64,000 nucleotides of DNA, from NCBI RefSeq assembly GCF_003096015.2, contig NZ_CP029185.2:1460001-1524000 (forward strand), read 5' to 3'. Below, one piece after another: positions 17,771-25,687 of this stretch (positions are counted from its first letter, which is position 1; every line of letters starts with the position of its first letter). The translations under genes and the position numbers were made by a program. The DNA is from Limnobaculum parvum (GTDB lineage Bacteria; Pseudomonadota; Gammaproteobacteria; Enterobacterales; Enterobacteriaceae). The notes beneath the pieces were generated by a model. The model worked only from the letters and a program-made list of their open reading frames with translations, was not told where the DNA came from and did no database searches.

Positions 17771-18136
17771 ATGGTAACTGATGACGAATCTAGAATTCTT
17801 ATAGAATATGCTGAAACTCAAGCTTTAAATGGGCTATGGGCTTATATCGCACCAATCATTCTTCCATCGATCCATGCTGATTCTGATGAGTATCCATTTT
17901 TGGAAAGGAAAGAAATATTCTTCTGGTTTTTAGAAAAGCTTTTGCAAGAAGGGAGAGTAAAATTAGCCAAAAAAGGTGTTTTCCTGAAGGGTACTGTAGC
18001 CGAACAAATAGAGCGCTTCAGGCAGGCCTTCCCTAAAACAGAAGCTGAAATGGACGATGGGCTTTGGTTTTTTGATGAAACCTGTCCGGGAGGAGCGGTT
18101 TGGGTACTTGAGGATGGCTCTCTTGAGTGGACTTAG
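17771..18136 (+). CDS. cdiI: DUF596-type immunity protein
   Basis: The 121-residue protein ends in GGAVWVLEDGSLEWT, typical of the DUF596 family found as partners of CDI toxins. It starts four bases after the toxin stop. It should protect against the displaced toxin upstream. It could be transcribed from a promoter in the element end or the toxin fragment; none is evident. Confidence 0.75.
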   Translation: MVTDDESRILIEYAETQALNGLWAYIAPIILPSIHADSDEYPFLERKEIFFWFLEKLLQEGRVKLAKKGVFLKGTVAEQIERFRQAFPKTEAEMDDGLWFFDETCPGGAVWVLEDGSLEWT

Positions 18137-18145
18137 GGTGTAAAA

Positions 18146-18178
18146 GATCCCGCTTATAATATCGCGGGATCCCTATTT
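18146..18178 (+). terminator. Terminator after DUF596 immunity gene
   Basis: GATCCCGC (18146-18153) pairs with GCGGGATC (18164-18171), followed by CCTATTTTA. It closes the displaced toxin-immunity pair. Confidence 0.65.
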
Positions 18179-18184
18179 TAACAG

Positions 18185-18320
18185 TTAGTTCTGAATATCC
18201 ACCTCAACCACCACCCGCCCCAGCTCAGTGGTTACGTTCACCGGCAGCCCGGTGTTGAAGGCCAACACTTCCAGCCACTTACCGCTGATTTTAAGCTGTG
18301 GGCTGGTTTTTTCGTAACCG
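18185..18320 (-). pseudogene. symE relic 1
   Basis: On the minus strand the frame reads LKISGKWLEVLAFNTGLPVN and on to VVVEVDIQN before TAA, the C-terminal half of a SymE-like protein. Upstream the frame is closed by TGA close to the expected N-terminal half, so the gene is truncated. It stands where the intact symE-like gene stands in the element, after an immunity gene. Confidence 0.7.
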
Positions 18321-18373
18321 TCCGGTCATCTCATCCTGAGATAAAAAGTGGTGCGATTATCTTTTCAATGTGA

Positions 18374-18727
18374 ATGAAGCCAAAGAACAGGCTCGAGCTG
18401 AATGGCCTGTCTGAGGCGCAAATCAAAGAGAAGATTATTAACTCAGAGCAGTATCAGAACGTTGATAAACAGTATGGTGTTGGCAGTGAGTTCTGGACGC
18501 ACAGCTCGGCGGCAACCGGGTTATTGGCTGGCATATTAGGCGGTAATGTTACCGGCGGTATTGCGGCGGGTTCCGCGCCGTATATGGCTGCGTTGGTTAA
18601 AGATGCGACCAGCGGTGAAGGGAACGAGGGCGCACGTGAAGCGGCGCGAGTTGCATTGCATGCCATTGTCTCTGGCGCACTGGCTTCCGCTCAGGGGGCT
18701 AATAAATCAACCAGAATGGATAGCTGA
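18374..18727 (+). pseudogene. Broken pretoxin fragment of an orphan cdiA module
   Basis: Most of this 117-codon frame is a copy of the cdiA pretoxin domain (bases 18394-18702 equal 1687-1995). It stops at ANKSTRMDS, before any VENN motif. Just upstream, AATGAAGCCAAAGAACAGG resembles 1635-1660 but about 20 bases are missing between. It is a remnant of an older module and would truncate CdiA if swapped in. Confidence 0.8.
18394..18702 (+). repeat. Pretoxin-coding segment, copy 2 of a 309-bp repeat
   Basis: This matches 1687-1995 without a difference seen. Recombination between the two would remove 16.7 kb including both element units. Confidence 0.9.
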
Positions 18728-19052
18728 TGTTAGCGTGCCGGCAGGTCGGCACTACTTTAATTGTATTAAACAAGGAACTGTTACAAAAGATAAGAATACC
18801 GTTATAGACATCACTGTTGATGTAAATAAAGATATTGCTGCCATTAAAAATGGCCAAGGCGCAATAGAAGGTAACAAAGTTACAGTTAATGGTCGCACTT
18901 ATGAAAAAGAAGCGAATAGAACATTAGCACCGATATATGGAGAAGGATTCACAACATTAGATAGAAATGAGTTTAAAGTTTTAGGTGTTTATCAAAAATT
19001 TGGTAATACAGGGCGAGCTGATGAGATTTTAAGCACAATGCATGGTGTATAA
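18702..19052 (+). pseudogene. Orphan toxin tail, out of frame with its pretoxin fragment
   Basis: In the frame shifted from the pretoxin copy, about 115 codons run from INQPEWIADVSVPAGRHYF to KFGNTGRADEILSTMHGV. The ending, with LDRNEFKVLGVYQKFGNTGRA, has the look of a polymorphic toxin C-terminus, but I cannot name its activity. The join to the pretoxin copy is out of frame and lacks VENN, so it is not expressible as a CdiA fusion. Confidence 0.6.
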
Positions 19053-19101
19053 CTCCAGAAGCTAAAATGAAAGCACTTGAAGTTTGGAAGAGAAACCAAA
19101 A

Positions 19102-19500
19102 ATGAGTGGGTTTGATTTAATTTTAGAAAAAGCTCCGACGAAATTACAGTTGAAAAAAATCTTTTCGGAATCTTTTGATATAAAAGGAGAAAATGTATAC
19201 ATATCTGAAGATATTGAGGATTTTCCACCTGACGGTGATAATGAGTTATGGTGTATCACTCATGAGAAAGATGGAGATTTTTTATTACTATGTGAATTTT
19301 TTGTTGGGGAAAAATCACAAAGCAACCCACCGAATATTATAACTAAAAAAATATGTCACCTTCTTGATTTAAAAGCTCTAATTGATGATGGTGAGATTAG
19401 TCCTTACTCATGGTTAATGATCTCACCTGATGGGTCAGAGGAACTGATAGAGCTTGATCCCGATGAAATGAATAATGAACGATATGTTATTATAAAATAG
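19102..19500 (+). CDS. Probable orphan immunity protein
   Basis: This acidic protein of 132 residues directly follows the orphan toxin tail, the place of an immunity gene. It contains a block of charged residues (ISEDIEDFPPDGDNELW) and ends in ERYVIIK. ATG 19102 is chosen with GGAAGAG about nine bases upstream. No family is recognised. Keeping an intact immunity gene after the toxin decays is common in CDI loci, since it protects from neighbours. Confidence 0.6.
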   Translation: MSGFDLILEKAPTKLQLKKIFSESFDIKGENVYISEDIEDFPPDGDNELWCITHEKDGDFLLLCEFFVGEKSQSNPPNIITKKICHLLDLKALIDDGEISPYSWLMISPDGSEELIELDPDEMNNERYVIIK

Positions 19501-19513
19501 TTGATTGAATGAT

Positions 19514-19621
19514 TAAGGTGTAACGTTTTATTTTTAAAAGATTTTTTCGAAATCAGAAAACAAAAGCAGCATTTGATTTTTCTGAACGAGCTTCTAATCA
19601 TCTTAATGGAGGTAAACCTTG
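19514..19621 (+). pseudogene. Tail of a further orphan toxin
   Basis: After a TAA the frame reads RFIFKRFFRNQKTKAAFDF and then SERASNHLNGGKP before TGA at 19620-19622, about 33 codons. It overlaps the start of a small Cys-pair gene in the usual toxin-immunity fashion, so it looks like the last piece of a deleted toxin. Confidence 0.45.
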
Positions 19622-19840
19622 AGTTTAGATGTAATAAAACGATGGATTGAAGCCGGGAAAGTTATTGTTATAAATGCTGAAGAAAAAGTTATTTGTCCAG
19701 TATGTCAGGATAGTTTTCTTAAAGTATAGGATGTTTCAAGTGATGATAACTTACTAATTGAGCGTCATATGTTATGCGAGCGTTGTAATGCATATAATGT
19801 GCTACGACTAAATAAAAAGCAAAACATACTACCCAGTTAA
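19619..19840 (+). pseudogene. Immunity-like Cys-pair gene interrupted by an amber codon
   Basis: A TTG start with GGAGG six bases upstream opens a frame reading SLDVIKRWIEAGKVIVI and CPVCQDSF, then TAG at 19727-19729, then continues in the same frame with CERCNAYNVL to TAA at 19838. The two CxxC pairs, one on each side of the stop, suggest a zinc-ribbon protein of 73 residues that has been inactivated by one point mutation. Confidence 0.6.
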
Positions 19841-19867
19841 TTTGAGATTGGCAGGGTAGTTTTTTCT
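19828..19867 (+). terminator. Terminator after the amber-interrupted gene
   Basis: ACTACCC (19828-19834) pairs with GGGTAGT (19854-19860), followed by TTTTTT. It overlaps the last codons of the small gene. Confidence 0.6.
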
Positions 19868-19942
19868 CAATTTATGGACAAAAAAATCAAGCTGAGTAAA
19901 GGTTCCAACCATAAACAGCCGGGATGTTTACTCTAGTTGTCA

Positions 19943-20036
19943 AACTTGAACATCCACCTCAATCACCACCCGCCCCGTTCAGTGGTCACAGCCACTTACC
20001 GCTGATTTTAAGCTGTGGGTTGGGTTTTATAGCCGT
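19943..20036 (-). pseudogene. symE relic 2
   Basis: This stretch matches relic 1 at both ends (ATCCACCTCAA..., then AGCCACTTACCGCTGATTTT) but lacks about 40 central bases. It is the decayed end of another toxin module. Confidence 0.65.
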
Positions 20037-20100
20037 TGGGGACATTGAACTGTCCTTGATTTATTACAGTCCAAACCGGCTATGCAGGAAAAGAATAATA

Positions 20101-20379
20101 ATGAAAAGCAGAACTATATTGGGATATACATTATTACTCTTGTACATTTTTGTCGCTTTTATGGTGATAGCATTCCTGACTAGGGAGATTGTTATATTTT
20201 TTTTGTGCAGGTGCTTTGATGCCTTTAAGTTGTCACGATCAGAAATGATAAGATTGATAGTTTACGCTGGTATTGCAACAACTGGGGCTTGGCTAAGCAC
20301 CGTATTTGCAAATTTGGTTATCCATATTAAGTCAAGCAGGGGCAAAAAAAGTTCCAGTAACTCATCGGATAAGCCATAA
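20101..20379 (+). CDS. Small membrane protein, two predicted helices
   Basis: The 92-residue protein has hydrophobic segments at about residues 8-33 and 50-74 and a Ser/Lys-rich tail. ATG 20101 follows AGGAAAAG. Small membrane proteins in orphan CDI clusters are often immunity proteins to pore-forming or membrane toxins, but no toxin is left beside it. Family not recognised. Confidence 0.5.
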   Translation: MKSRTILGYTLLLLYIFVAFMVIAFLTREIVIFFLCRCFDAFKLSRSEMIRLIVYAGIATTGAWLSTVFANLVIHIKSSRGKKSSSNSSDKP

Positions 20380-20787
20380 CGTGATGAGTACCGGCTCCGG
20401 CGAATGGTTCAGGGTGTAAATAAACGGGCGGATGTGATGTCCGAGCCTGTTATTGATACTGGTGTGGTCTAGTAACACCGATTAACGTTCTTGCGCTGCA
20501 TACCTTTTTGGTATGCAGTGTGAAAACATCATTAAAGCTATGCGCTCTGCAATAGTTATCGTGTAATGACGGGACAATGATTCATTCAACATAACCCCAC
20601 ACCATTTTTGCGATACATCCCCAATATCCCGAATTCCCTCACCAAAACCCCTATCCAGCAATTGACCCGATCGCTGTATAAATATACTGTGGCAGGGCAG
20701 GCGGGTTACCCGCCGCCAAAAAGCAAAACCCCGCAGTGTAACGAGCACTAACGGGGTTTCTAACCACAACGTTATAGGAGTAACACT
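20380..20787 (+). other. Intergenic region with hairpins, possible phage-satellite control region
   Basis: No gene is supported in these 408 bases. There is a hairpin CTGCATACC/GGTATGCAG (20496-20518), a LexA-like site at 20674-20689 overlapping a possible promoter (TTGACC at 20662), a GGCGGGTTACCCGCC hairpin near 20700, and an AACCCCG...CGGGGTT stem before the next gene. The arrangement recalls the short-gene leaders of P4-like satellites. Confidence 0.45.
20674..20689 (+). promoter_or_regulatory. LexA-box-like site
   Basis: CTGTATAAATATACTG matches the CTGT-N8-ACAG consensus except for one changed base in the second half (ACTG). It lies in a putative promoter upstream of two small phage-like genes. 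Confidence 0.35.
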
Positions 20788-20922
20788 ATGGCTACTAAAC
20801 AGCATACCCAAACTCACTCTGAATTTATACCCGTTATCAGATCCAATTTTCGATCCGGATCGGGTAAACGATCCTCTGTTCTAGCCGATGATGGGTTAAG
20901 TGGGGTAATCATCCATGCTTAA
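20788..20922 (+). CDS. Small hypothetical protein (44 aa), phage-satellite-like
   Basis: The 44-codon frame from ATG 20788 has AGGAG seven bases upstream and a leader hairpin before it. The protein starts MATKQHTQTHSEF and is rich in Ser and Arg. Its stop overlaps the next start by eight bases, which supports real translation. No family is recognised. Confidence 0.5.
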   Translation: MATKQHTQTHSEFIPVIRSNFRSGSGKRSSVLADDGLSGVIIHA

Positions 20923-21091
20923 TTCACTCGAGTTCACCCCAAACGATCCGCTGGAGCTGGCGGAACAGTGCCTTGCCCTGATAAGTGCGGTAGTGAGGTT
21001 GGATGAAGCCCCAATAAAAGAGTCGTTACAGTTTATTCTGCAAGAGAAGATGACGGCCTTGTTTGTGGCCCTTGATGCTCGCTGCGATTGA
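20915..21091 (+). CDS. Small hypothetical protein (58 aa), phage-satellite-like
   Basis: The 58-codon frame starts inside the end of the preceding small gene (overlap 20915-20922). The protein, MLNSLEFTPNDPLELAEQC onward, looks all-helical. Overlapping short genes of this kind are typical of satellite prophage early regions. Function unknown. Confidence 0.5.
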   Translation: MLNSLEFTPNDPLELAEQCLALISAVVRLDEAPIKESLQFILQEKMTALFVALDARCD

Positions 21092-21114
21092 GTGTTGAAA
21101 GGGGCGTTAAAATA

Positions 21115-21144
21115 ATGGGCCGGTCATCAAAATAACTGGCCCAT
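21115..21144 (-). terminator. Terminator downstream of aspC
   Basis: ATGGGCCGG pairs with CTGGCCCAT (one mismatch) around a 12-base loop, immediately past the aspC stop. Confidence 0.5.
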
Positions 21145-21170
21145 CAATTGAATTACACATCTATTCCGGC

Positions 21171-22361
21171 TTACAGCACCGCGACAATGGCTTCACACAG
21201 CGGAGCCATATTATCCAGCGTCATTCCGGCTACGTTAATCCGGCCAGAGTTGACCGCGTAGATGGCATAATCGCTTCTCAGACGTAGCACCTGCTCTTGA
21301 GTCAGGCCGCTGAAGGAGAACATGCCATTTTGTTGAATAATGAAGCTAAAGTCCTGCTGAGCGCCTTTTTCTTGCAGCGTATTGACGAACAGTTGACGCA
21401 TACGATGAATACGTTGACGCATATCCGTCAATTCCTGCTCCCAAGTGGCGCGTAAGGTTGGGTTACTCAGAATGGTAGCCACAATAGATGCGCCGTGAGC
21501 AGGCGGGTTCGAGTAGTTAGCGCGAATAACAGACTTCACCTGACTGAATGCGCGTTCTGCGGTTTCGCTATCGGCAGCAACCAGAGTAAAGGCACCAACA
21601 CGTTCGTTATACAGGCCAAAGTTCTTAGAGAAAGAGCTGGCAACAAGCAGTTCCGAATGAGTCGAGGCGAACAGGCGTAAGCCTTGAGCATCCTCTTCCA
21701 GACCGTTGGCAAAACCCTGATAGGCGAAGTCAAACAGAGGGAGCCAGCCGCGCGCGGCGGACATTTCTGCCAGTAATAACCACTGTTCCGCTGTTGGGTC
21801 AATACCGGTAGGGTTGTGACAGCAGCCGTGGAATAAAACCACATCACCGGCCTGCGCATCTTCTAGGCTGACCAACATGCCGTCAAAATCCAGCGCGTGT
21901 TCATCGGCATTGTAATAGGTATATTCTGGCGTCTCTAATCCCGCTGCCTGAAAGACATTTTTATGATTTGGCCAGGTTGGGTTACTGATCCAAACGCGTT
22001 TTGCATTGGTGTTAGAAGCAATGAAGTCAGCTGCAATGCGTAAAGCACCCGTACCACCTGGGGCTTGTGCGGTGCGCGCACGTTTCTCGCTAATAATTGA
22101 ACTACCGGCACTAAATAATAACTCTTGAGTACAGGTGGCAAATGCCGGAATACCCGCAATACCAAGATAATTTTTAGTTTTTTCATTTTCCAGCAGATAC
22201 TGCTCTGCTTTTTTTACGCATTCAAGAACCGGTGTTAGGCCCGTTTCATCTTTATATACCCCAATACCAAGGTTAATTTTGCTTGGGCGGGTTTCAGCGT
22301 TATACAGCTCTCCCAAGCCTAATATTGGGTCAGCAGGCGCAGCTTTAATATGTTCAAACAT
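21171..22361 (-). CDS. aspC: Aspartate aminotransferase
   Basis: The 396-residue protein matches E. coli AspC in length and throughout. It transfers the amino group between aspartate and 2-oxoglutarate with pyridoxal phosphate. Visible landmarks are NPTWPNHKN, HGCCHNPTGIDPT and SSFSKNFGLYNERVGA, whose Lys carries the cofactor. It lies beside ompF as in E. coli and marks where core chromosome resumes after the accessory region. Confidence 0.95.
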   Translation of the reverse strand: MFEHIKAAPADPILGLGELYNAETRPSKINLGIGVYKDETGLTPVLECVKKAEQYLLENEKTKNYLGIAGIPAFATCTQELLFSAGSSIISEKRARTAQAPGGTGALRIAADFIASNTNAKRVWISNPTWPNHKNVFQAAGLETPEYTYYNADEHALDFDGMLVSLEDAQAGDVVLFHGCCHNPTGIDPTAEQWLLLAEMSAARGWLPLFDFAYQGFANGLEEDAQGLRLFASTHSELLVASSFSKNFGLYNERVGAFTLVAADSETAERAFSQVKSVIRANYSNPPAHGASIVATILSNPTLRATWEQELTDMRQRIHRMRQLFVNTLQEKGAQQDFSFIIQQNGMFSFSGLTQEQVLRLRSDYAIYAVNSGRINVAGMTLDNMAPLCEAIVAVL

Positions 22362-22548
22362 AGTTGATGGCTTCCATGAATCAGATTAATGGCGAAAAGC
22401 AGAAGTATAAGCAGAGTAACGTTAATTTATTGGGTTTGACAATGGTTTAGAGTGAAAAAGTAATTAAAACGATAAAGCAGGGTGATATATCGAAAAATCT
22501 AATAATCAATCTGGCTGGTTAATATGAATAGCCATGTGTCACATAGTA

Positions 22549-22574
22549 AAAAGACACTCCGAAGAGTGCCTTTT
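22549..22574 (-). terminator. Terminator downstream of the porin gene
   Basis: On the minus strand AAAAGGCACTC-TTCG-GAGTGTCTTTTT forms a UUCG-capped hairpin with a U-tail just past the porin stop. Confidence 0.8.
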
Positions 22575-22596
22575 GCATATCATCAAAGAAGATGAA

Positions 22597-23721
22597 TTAG
22601 AACTGGTAAACGATACCTACTGCTACTACGTCATCAGTGTTGATGCCCGCAGCAGTTGTGAAGCCATTGTCGTCTAACAGGTTGATTTTGTAATCAACTT
22701 TAGCAGAAATATTTTTGTTGAAGAAGTAGTTTGCACCCACATCAACATATTTCATCAGGTCTTCGTTGTCGTAACCCTTGAAATCTAAGTCTTTACCTTT
22801 AGATTGCAGGTAAGCTAAAGATGGCTGTAAACCGAAGTCAAACAGGTATTGAGCCACAACTTCAACGTTTTCAGTTTTGTTTGCAGTAACATTACCATGT
22901 TTAGTCATGTTATAAGTTTGGCTATACATTGCGGCCAAATAAACGTTGTTAGCATCATATTTGATACCACCAACAGCGGCATCAGCACGATCGCCAGAAG
23001 CATAACCAGAACCTGCATTAGTTGGAGCGCTTTGTGAGTCGGTACGGTCAGATGAAGAATAAGCAGCACCTAAAGACAGGCCATTACCTAAGTCATAGGC
23101 AGAAGAAAGACCCCAGCCGTCGCCGTTACGGTCACTAGCATTAGGTTTGCCTGTTATACTGTCACGGCTACCATTGCGATCATCTGCATCGTTACGACCT
23201 TGGTATTGAACCGCAAATTTAAGACCATCAACCAAACCGAAGAAGTTCTTGTTACGGTAGGTAGCTAAGTTACTAGCACGTTGGTTCATGAAGGTATCAG
23301 TGTGTTGGAAAGTCTCGCCACCGAATTCTGGCAGAACATCGGTCCATGCGCCGATATCATAAACAACGCCGTTGTTACGACCATAGTCGAAAGAACCAGC
23401 ATCACCCATTTTTAAGCCAGCGTAGGCATAACGAGTTTTCTGGGCGTTGCCGCCTTTTTCTTGTTCGCTAGCGTTCAGCTCGGTTTGGTAGTAACCATAA
23501 CCAACTACTTGCTCGCTAACTTGAGTCTCACCACGAAGACCAAAACGCGCGTAAGTTTTATCGCCGTCATGCTTAGCATTATCAGAGAAAAGGTGAGAAC
23601 CTTGAATCTTGCCGGTAATGTCTAATTTGTTACCATCTTTGTTATACACTTCTGCTGCGTTTGCTGCACCAGCAACTAACAGGGCTGGTACGATCACTGC
23701 TAAAATTTTACGTTTCATCAT
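22597..23721 (-). CDS. ompF: OmpC/OmpF-type general porin
   Basis: The mature protein begins AEVYNKDGNKLDITGKIQG after a signal peptide MMKRKILAVIVPALLVAGAA-NA. It has the trimeric 16-stranded porin pattern, the PEFGG motif of the constriction loop, and ends in the C-terminal Phe of VGIVYQF needed for outer-membrane insertion. The start at ATG 23721 follows GAGGGAAG; an ATG further upstream would only extend the signal peptide. Position between aspC and asnS is that of E. coli ompF, so I use that name, although sequence alone does not separate OmpF from OmpC. Confidence 0.9.
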   Translation of the reverse strand: MMKRKILAVIVPALLVAGAANAAEVYNKDGNKLDITGKIQGSHLFSDNAKHDGDKTYARFGLRGETQVSEQVVGYGYYQTELNASEQEKGGNAQKTRYAYAGLKMGDAGSFDYGRNNGVVYDIGAWTDVLPEFGGETFQHTDTFMNQRASNLATYRNKNFFGLVDGLKFAVQYQGRNDADDRNGSRDSITGKPNASDRNGDGWGLSSAYDLGNGLSLGAAYSSSDRTDSQSAPTNAGSGYASGDRADAAVGGIKYDANNVYLAAMYSQTYNMTKHGNVTANKTENVEVVAQYLFDFGLQPSLAYLQSKGKDLDFKGYDNEDLMKYVDVGANYFFNKNISAKVDYKINLLDDNGFTTAAGINTDDVVAVGIVYQF

Positions 23722-23951
23722 TTTATTAACTTCCCTCATTGGAGTTGTCTAGCATCTGCCACTGCTTCCAACTTTATAGTTGGTAAACGTTGATGCCATT
23801 TTTTTAAGCCACCCGCAGTTTTTCATTCGCAAGGCAGTTAATCTAGCCTTTAAATGCTACTAATATCCCAAAGAAGTTACAAGAGGAAAATAGGTATTTC
23901 CAAATGCGAATTCAGTTGAACTTTGTGATAGGCATCTAATTTTGAATAAAC

Positions 23952-23976
23952 AAAAGGCCAAAATTGCTGGCCTTCT
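23952..23976 (-). terminator. Terminator downstream of asnS
   Basis: AAGGCCAGCAATTTTGGCCTTTTG on the minus strand forms a GGCC-based hairpin with a T-rich end, 35 bases past the asnS stop. Confidence 0.6.
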
Positions 23977-24011
23977 GTTCTTTTACTGAAATTCAGTCAA
24001 TTAATATGGTT

Positions 24012-25412
24012 TTAGAAAGAGACGTTTCTTGGTGTTCTTGGGAACGGAATAACGTCACGTACGTTTTGTACTCCGGTCACATAAGCAATTAAACGTTCAA
24101 ACCCTAAACCAAAGCCCGCATGTGGCACGGTGCCATAACGGCGCAGGTCACGATACCAACTGTAATCTTCTTTATTCATACCTAATTCAGCCAAGCGGCG
24201 ATCAAACTGTTCTAAACGCTCTTCACGTTGAGAACCACCAATGATTTCACCGATGCCAGGGGCCAGAACGTCCATGGCGGCAACCGTTTTTCCATCTTCA
24301 TTCATACGCATATAGAAGGCTTTAATATCTTTTGGATAGTTTTTAACTACCACGGGCGCTTTAAAGTGCTTCTCAGCTAGATAACGTTCATGTTCAGAAG
24401 AAAGGTCAATACCCCAACTTACTGGGTTTTCGAAGCTTTGACCACAGTTAATTAGAATTTCGATCGCGTCGGTATAGTCAACTTGGGCAAAATCAGACGT
24501 TACAAATTTTTCTAGGCGAGAAATCGCTTCATTGTCTACGCGTTCGGCAAAGAAGGCCATGTCATCAGCGCGTTCTTCTAAAACCGCTTTGAAAACATAC
24601 TTCAGCATGCTTTCGGCCAGTGCTGCGATATCGTTCAGGTTAGCAAAGGCAACTTCCGGTTCAACCATCCAGAATTCAGCCAAGTGGCGACTGGTGTTGG
24701 AGTTTTCTGCACGAAACGTTGGGCCAAACGTATAGATTTTGGACAATGCACAGGCATAAGTCTCGCCGTTTAACTGACCGGATACGGTCAGGAACGACTC
24801 ACTACCGAAGAAGTCCTGATTGTAATCAACCAATCCTTTATCGTTGCGCGGCAGGTTCTCCAGATCCAGTGTGGAAACACGGAACATCTCACCTGCACCT
24901 TCCGTATCGGCAGCGGTAATAATAGGGGTAGAGACCCAGAAATAACCTTGCTCATCGAAGAAGCGGTGGATTGCCTGAGCAAGCGTGTGTCTGACGCGAG
25001 CAACCGCCCCAATGATATTGGTACGCGGACGTAGGTGAGCCACTTCACGCAGATATTCAATAGTATGGCGTTTAGCCGCCATTGGGTAAGTGTCTGGGTC
25101 GTCAATCCAACCGGAAACCTGAACGTCAGTGGCTTGCAGTTCAAAAGATTGGCCTTCACCCGGTGAGGCGGTGACTTTACCGGTGATAATCACTGAACAA
25201 CCGGTAGTCAGGCGTAACACTTCGTCCTGATAATTAGGCAGAGAATGATTAATGACAGCCTGTAATGGATTAAAGCACGAACCGTCATAAACGGTCAGAA
25301 AGGATATACCGGCTTTAGAATCACGCCGGGTACGTACCCAACCGCGTACGGTGACTTCGCTGTCAACCGCGGCACGGCCTTGCAGTACGTCGACTACAGG
25401 CACTACGCTCAT
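24012..25412 (-). CDS. asnS: Asparaginyl-tRNA synthetase
   Basis: The 466-residue class II synthetase charges tRNA-Asn. An N-terminal OB-fold anticodon-binding domain (about 15-115, VRGWVRTRRDSK) is followed by the class II catalytic core with FRAENSNTSRHLAEFWMVEPE (motif 2 region) and GFGLGFERL (motif 3). Length equals the E. coli enzyme. Confidence 0.97.
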   Translation of the reverse strand: MSVVPVVDVLQGRAAVDSEVTVRGWVRTRRDSKAGISFLTVYDGSCFNPLQAVINHSLPNYQDEVLRLTTGCSVIITGKVTASPGEGQSFELQATDVQVSGWIDDPDTYPMAAKRHTIEYLREVAHLRPRTNIIGAVARVRHTLAQAIHRFFDEQGYFWVSTPIITAADTEGAGEMFRVSTLDLENLPRNDKGLVDYNQDFFGSESFLTVSGQLNGETYACALSKIYTFGPTFRAENSNTSRHLAEFWMVEPEVAFANLNDIAALAESMLKYVFKAVLEERADDMAFFAERVDNEAISRLEKFVTSDFAQVDYTDAIEILINCGQSFENPVSWGIDLSSEHERYLAEKHFKAPVVVKNYPKDIKAFYMRMNEDGKTVAAMDVLAPGIGEIIGGSQREERLEQFDRRLAELGMNKEDYSWYRDLRRYGTVPHAGFGLGFERLIAYVTGVQNVRDVIPFPRTPRNVSF

Positions 25413-25623
25413 AAATTTCTCTCTTATGATGTTAAATTATCTGAAGTTTATTTTAGGTCGCTTCATATTTACTGCGACCTGACTCTTAATTACGTGCTGC
25501 ATGTTAACTGACATACAGAAAACAGCAATATCCGTCATACAACATTAGTCATTCGCTTAAAGATACAGGTACTTTTAGCGTGATGGCTTATTGAATGCCG
25601 AGGTAACTGATAAAGGTACTAAA

Positions 25624-25664
25624 AAAAGCCGCCTTTTTACAATAGAAGGACGGCTTTTCTTTTT
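25624..25664 (-). terminator. Terminator downstream of pncB
   Basis: AAAAAAGCCGCCTTTTT and AAGGACGGCTTTTC form a long stem around ACAATAG; T-runs on both strands make it potentially bidirectional. Confidence 0.65.
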
Positions 25665-25687
25665 ATTCACCCCATTAGTGTGGTGAA

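Noticed and set aside
20482..20817. Minus-strand frame of 111 codons
   Set aside because: No ribosome-binding site; it lies opposite the hairpins and start of the small plus-strand gene.
1..21100. CDI transporter gene cdiB
   Set aside because: No outer-membrane transporter gene is visible; it would lie upstream of the window with the rest of cdiA.
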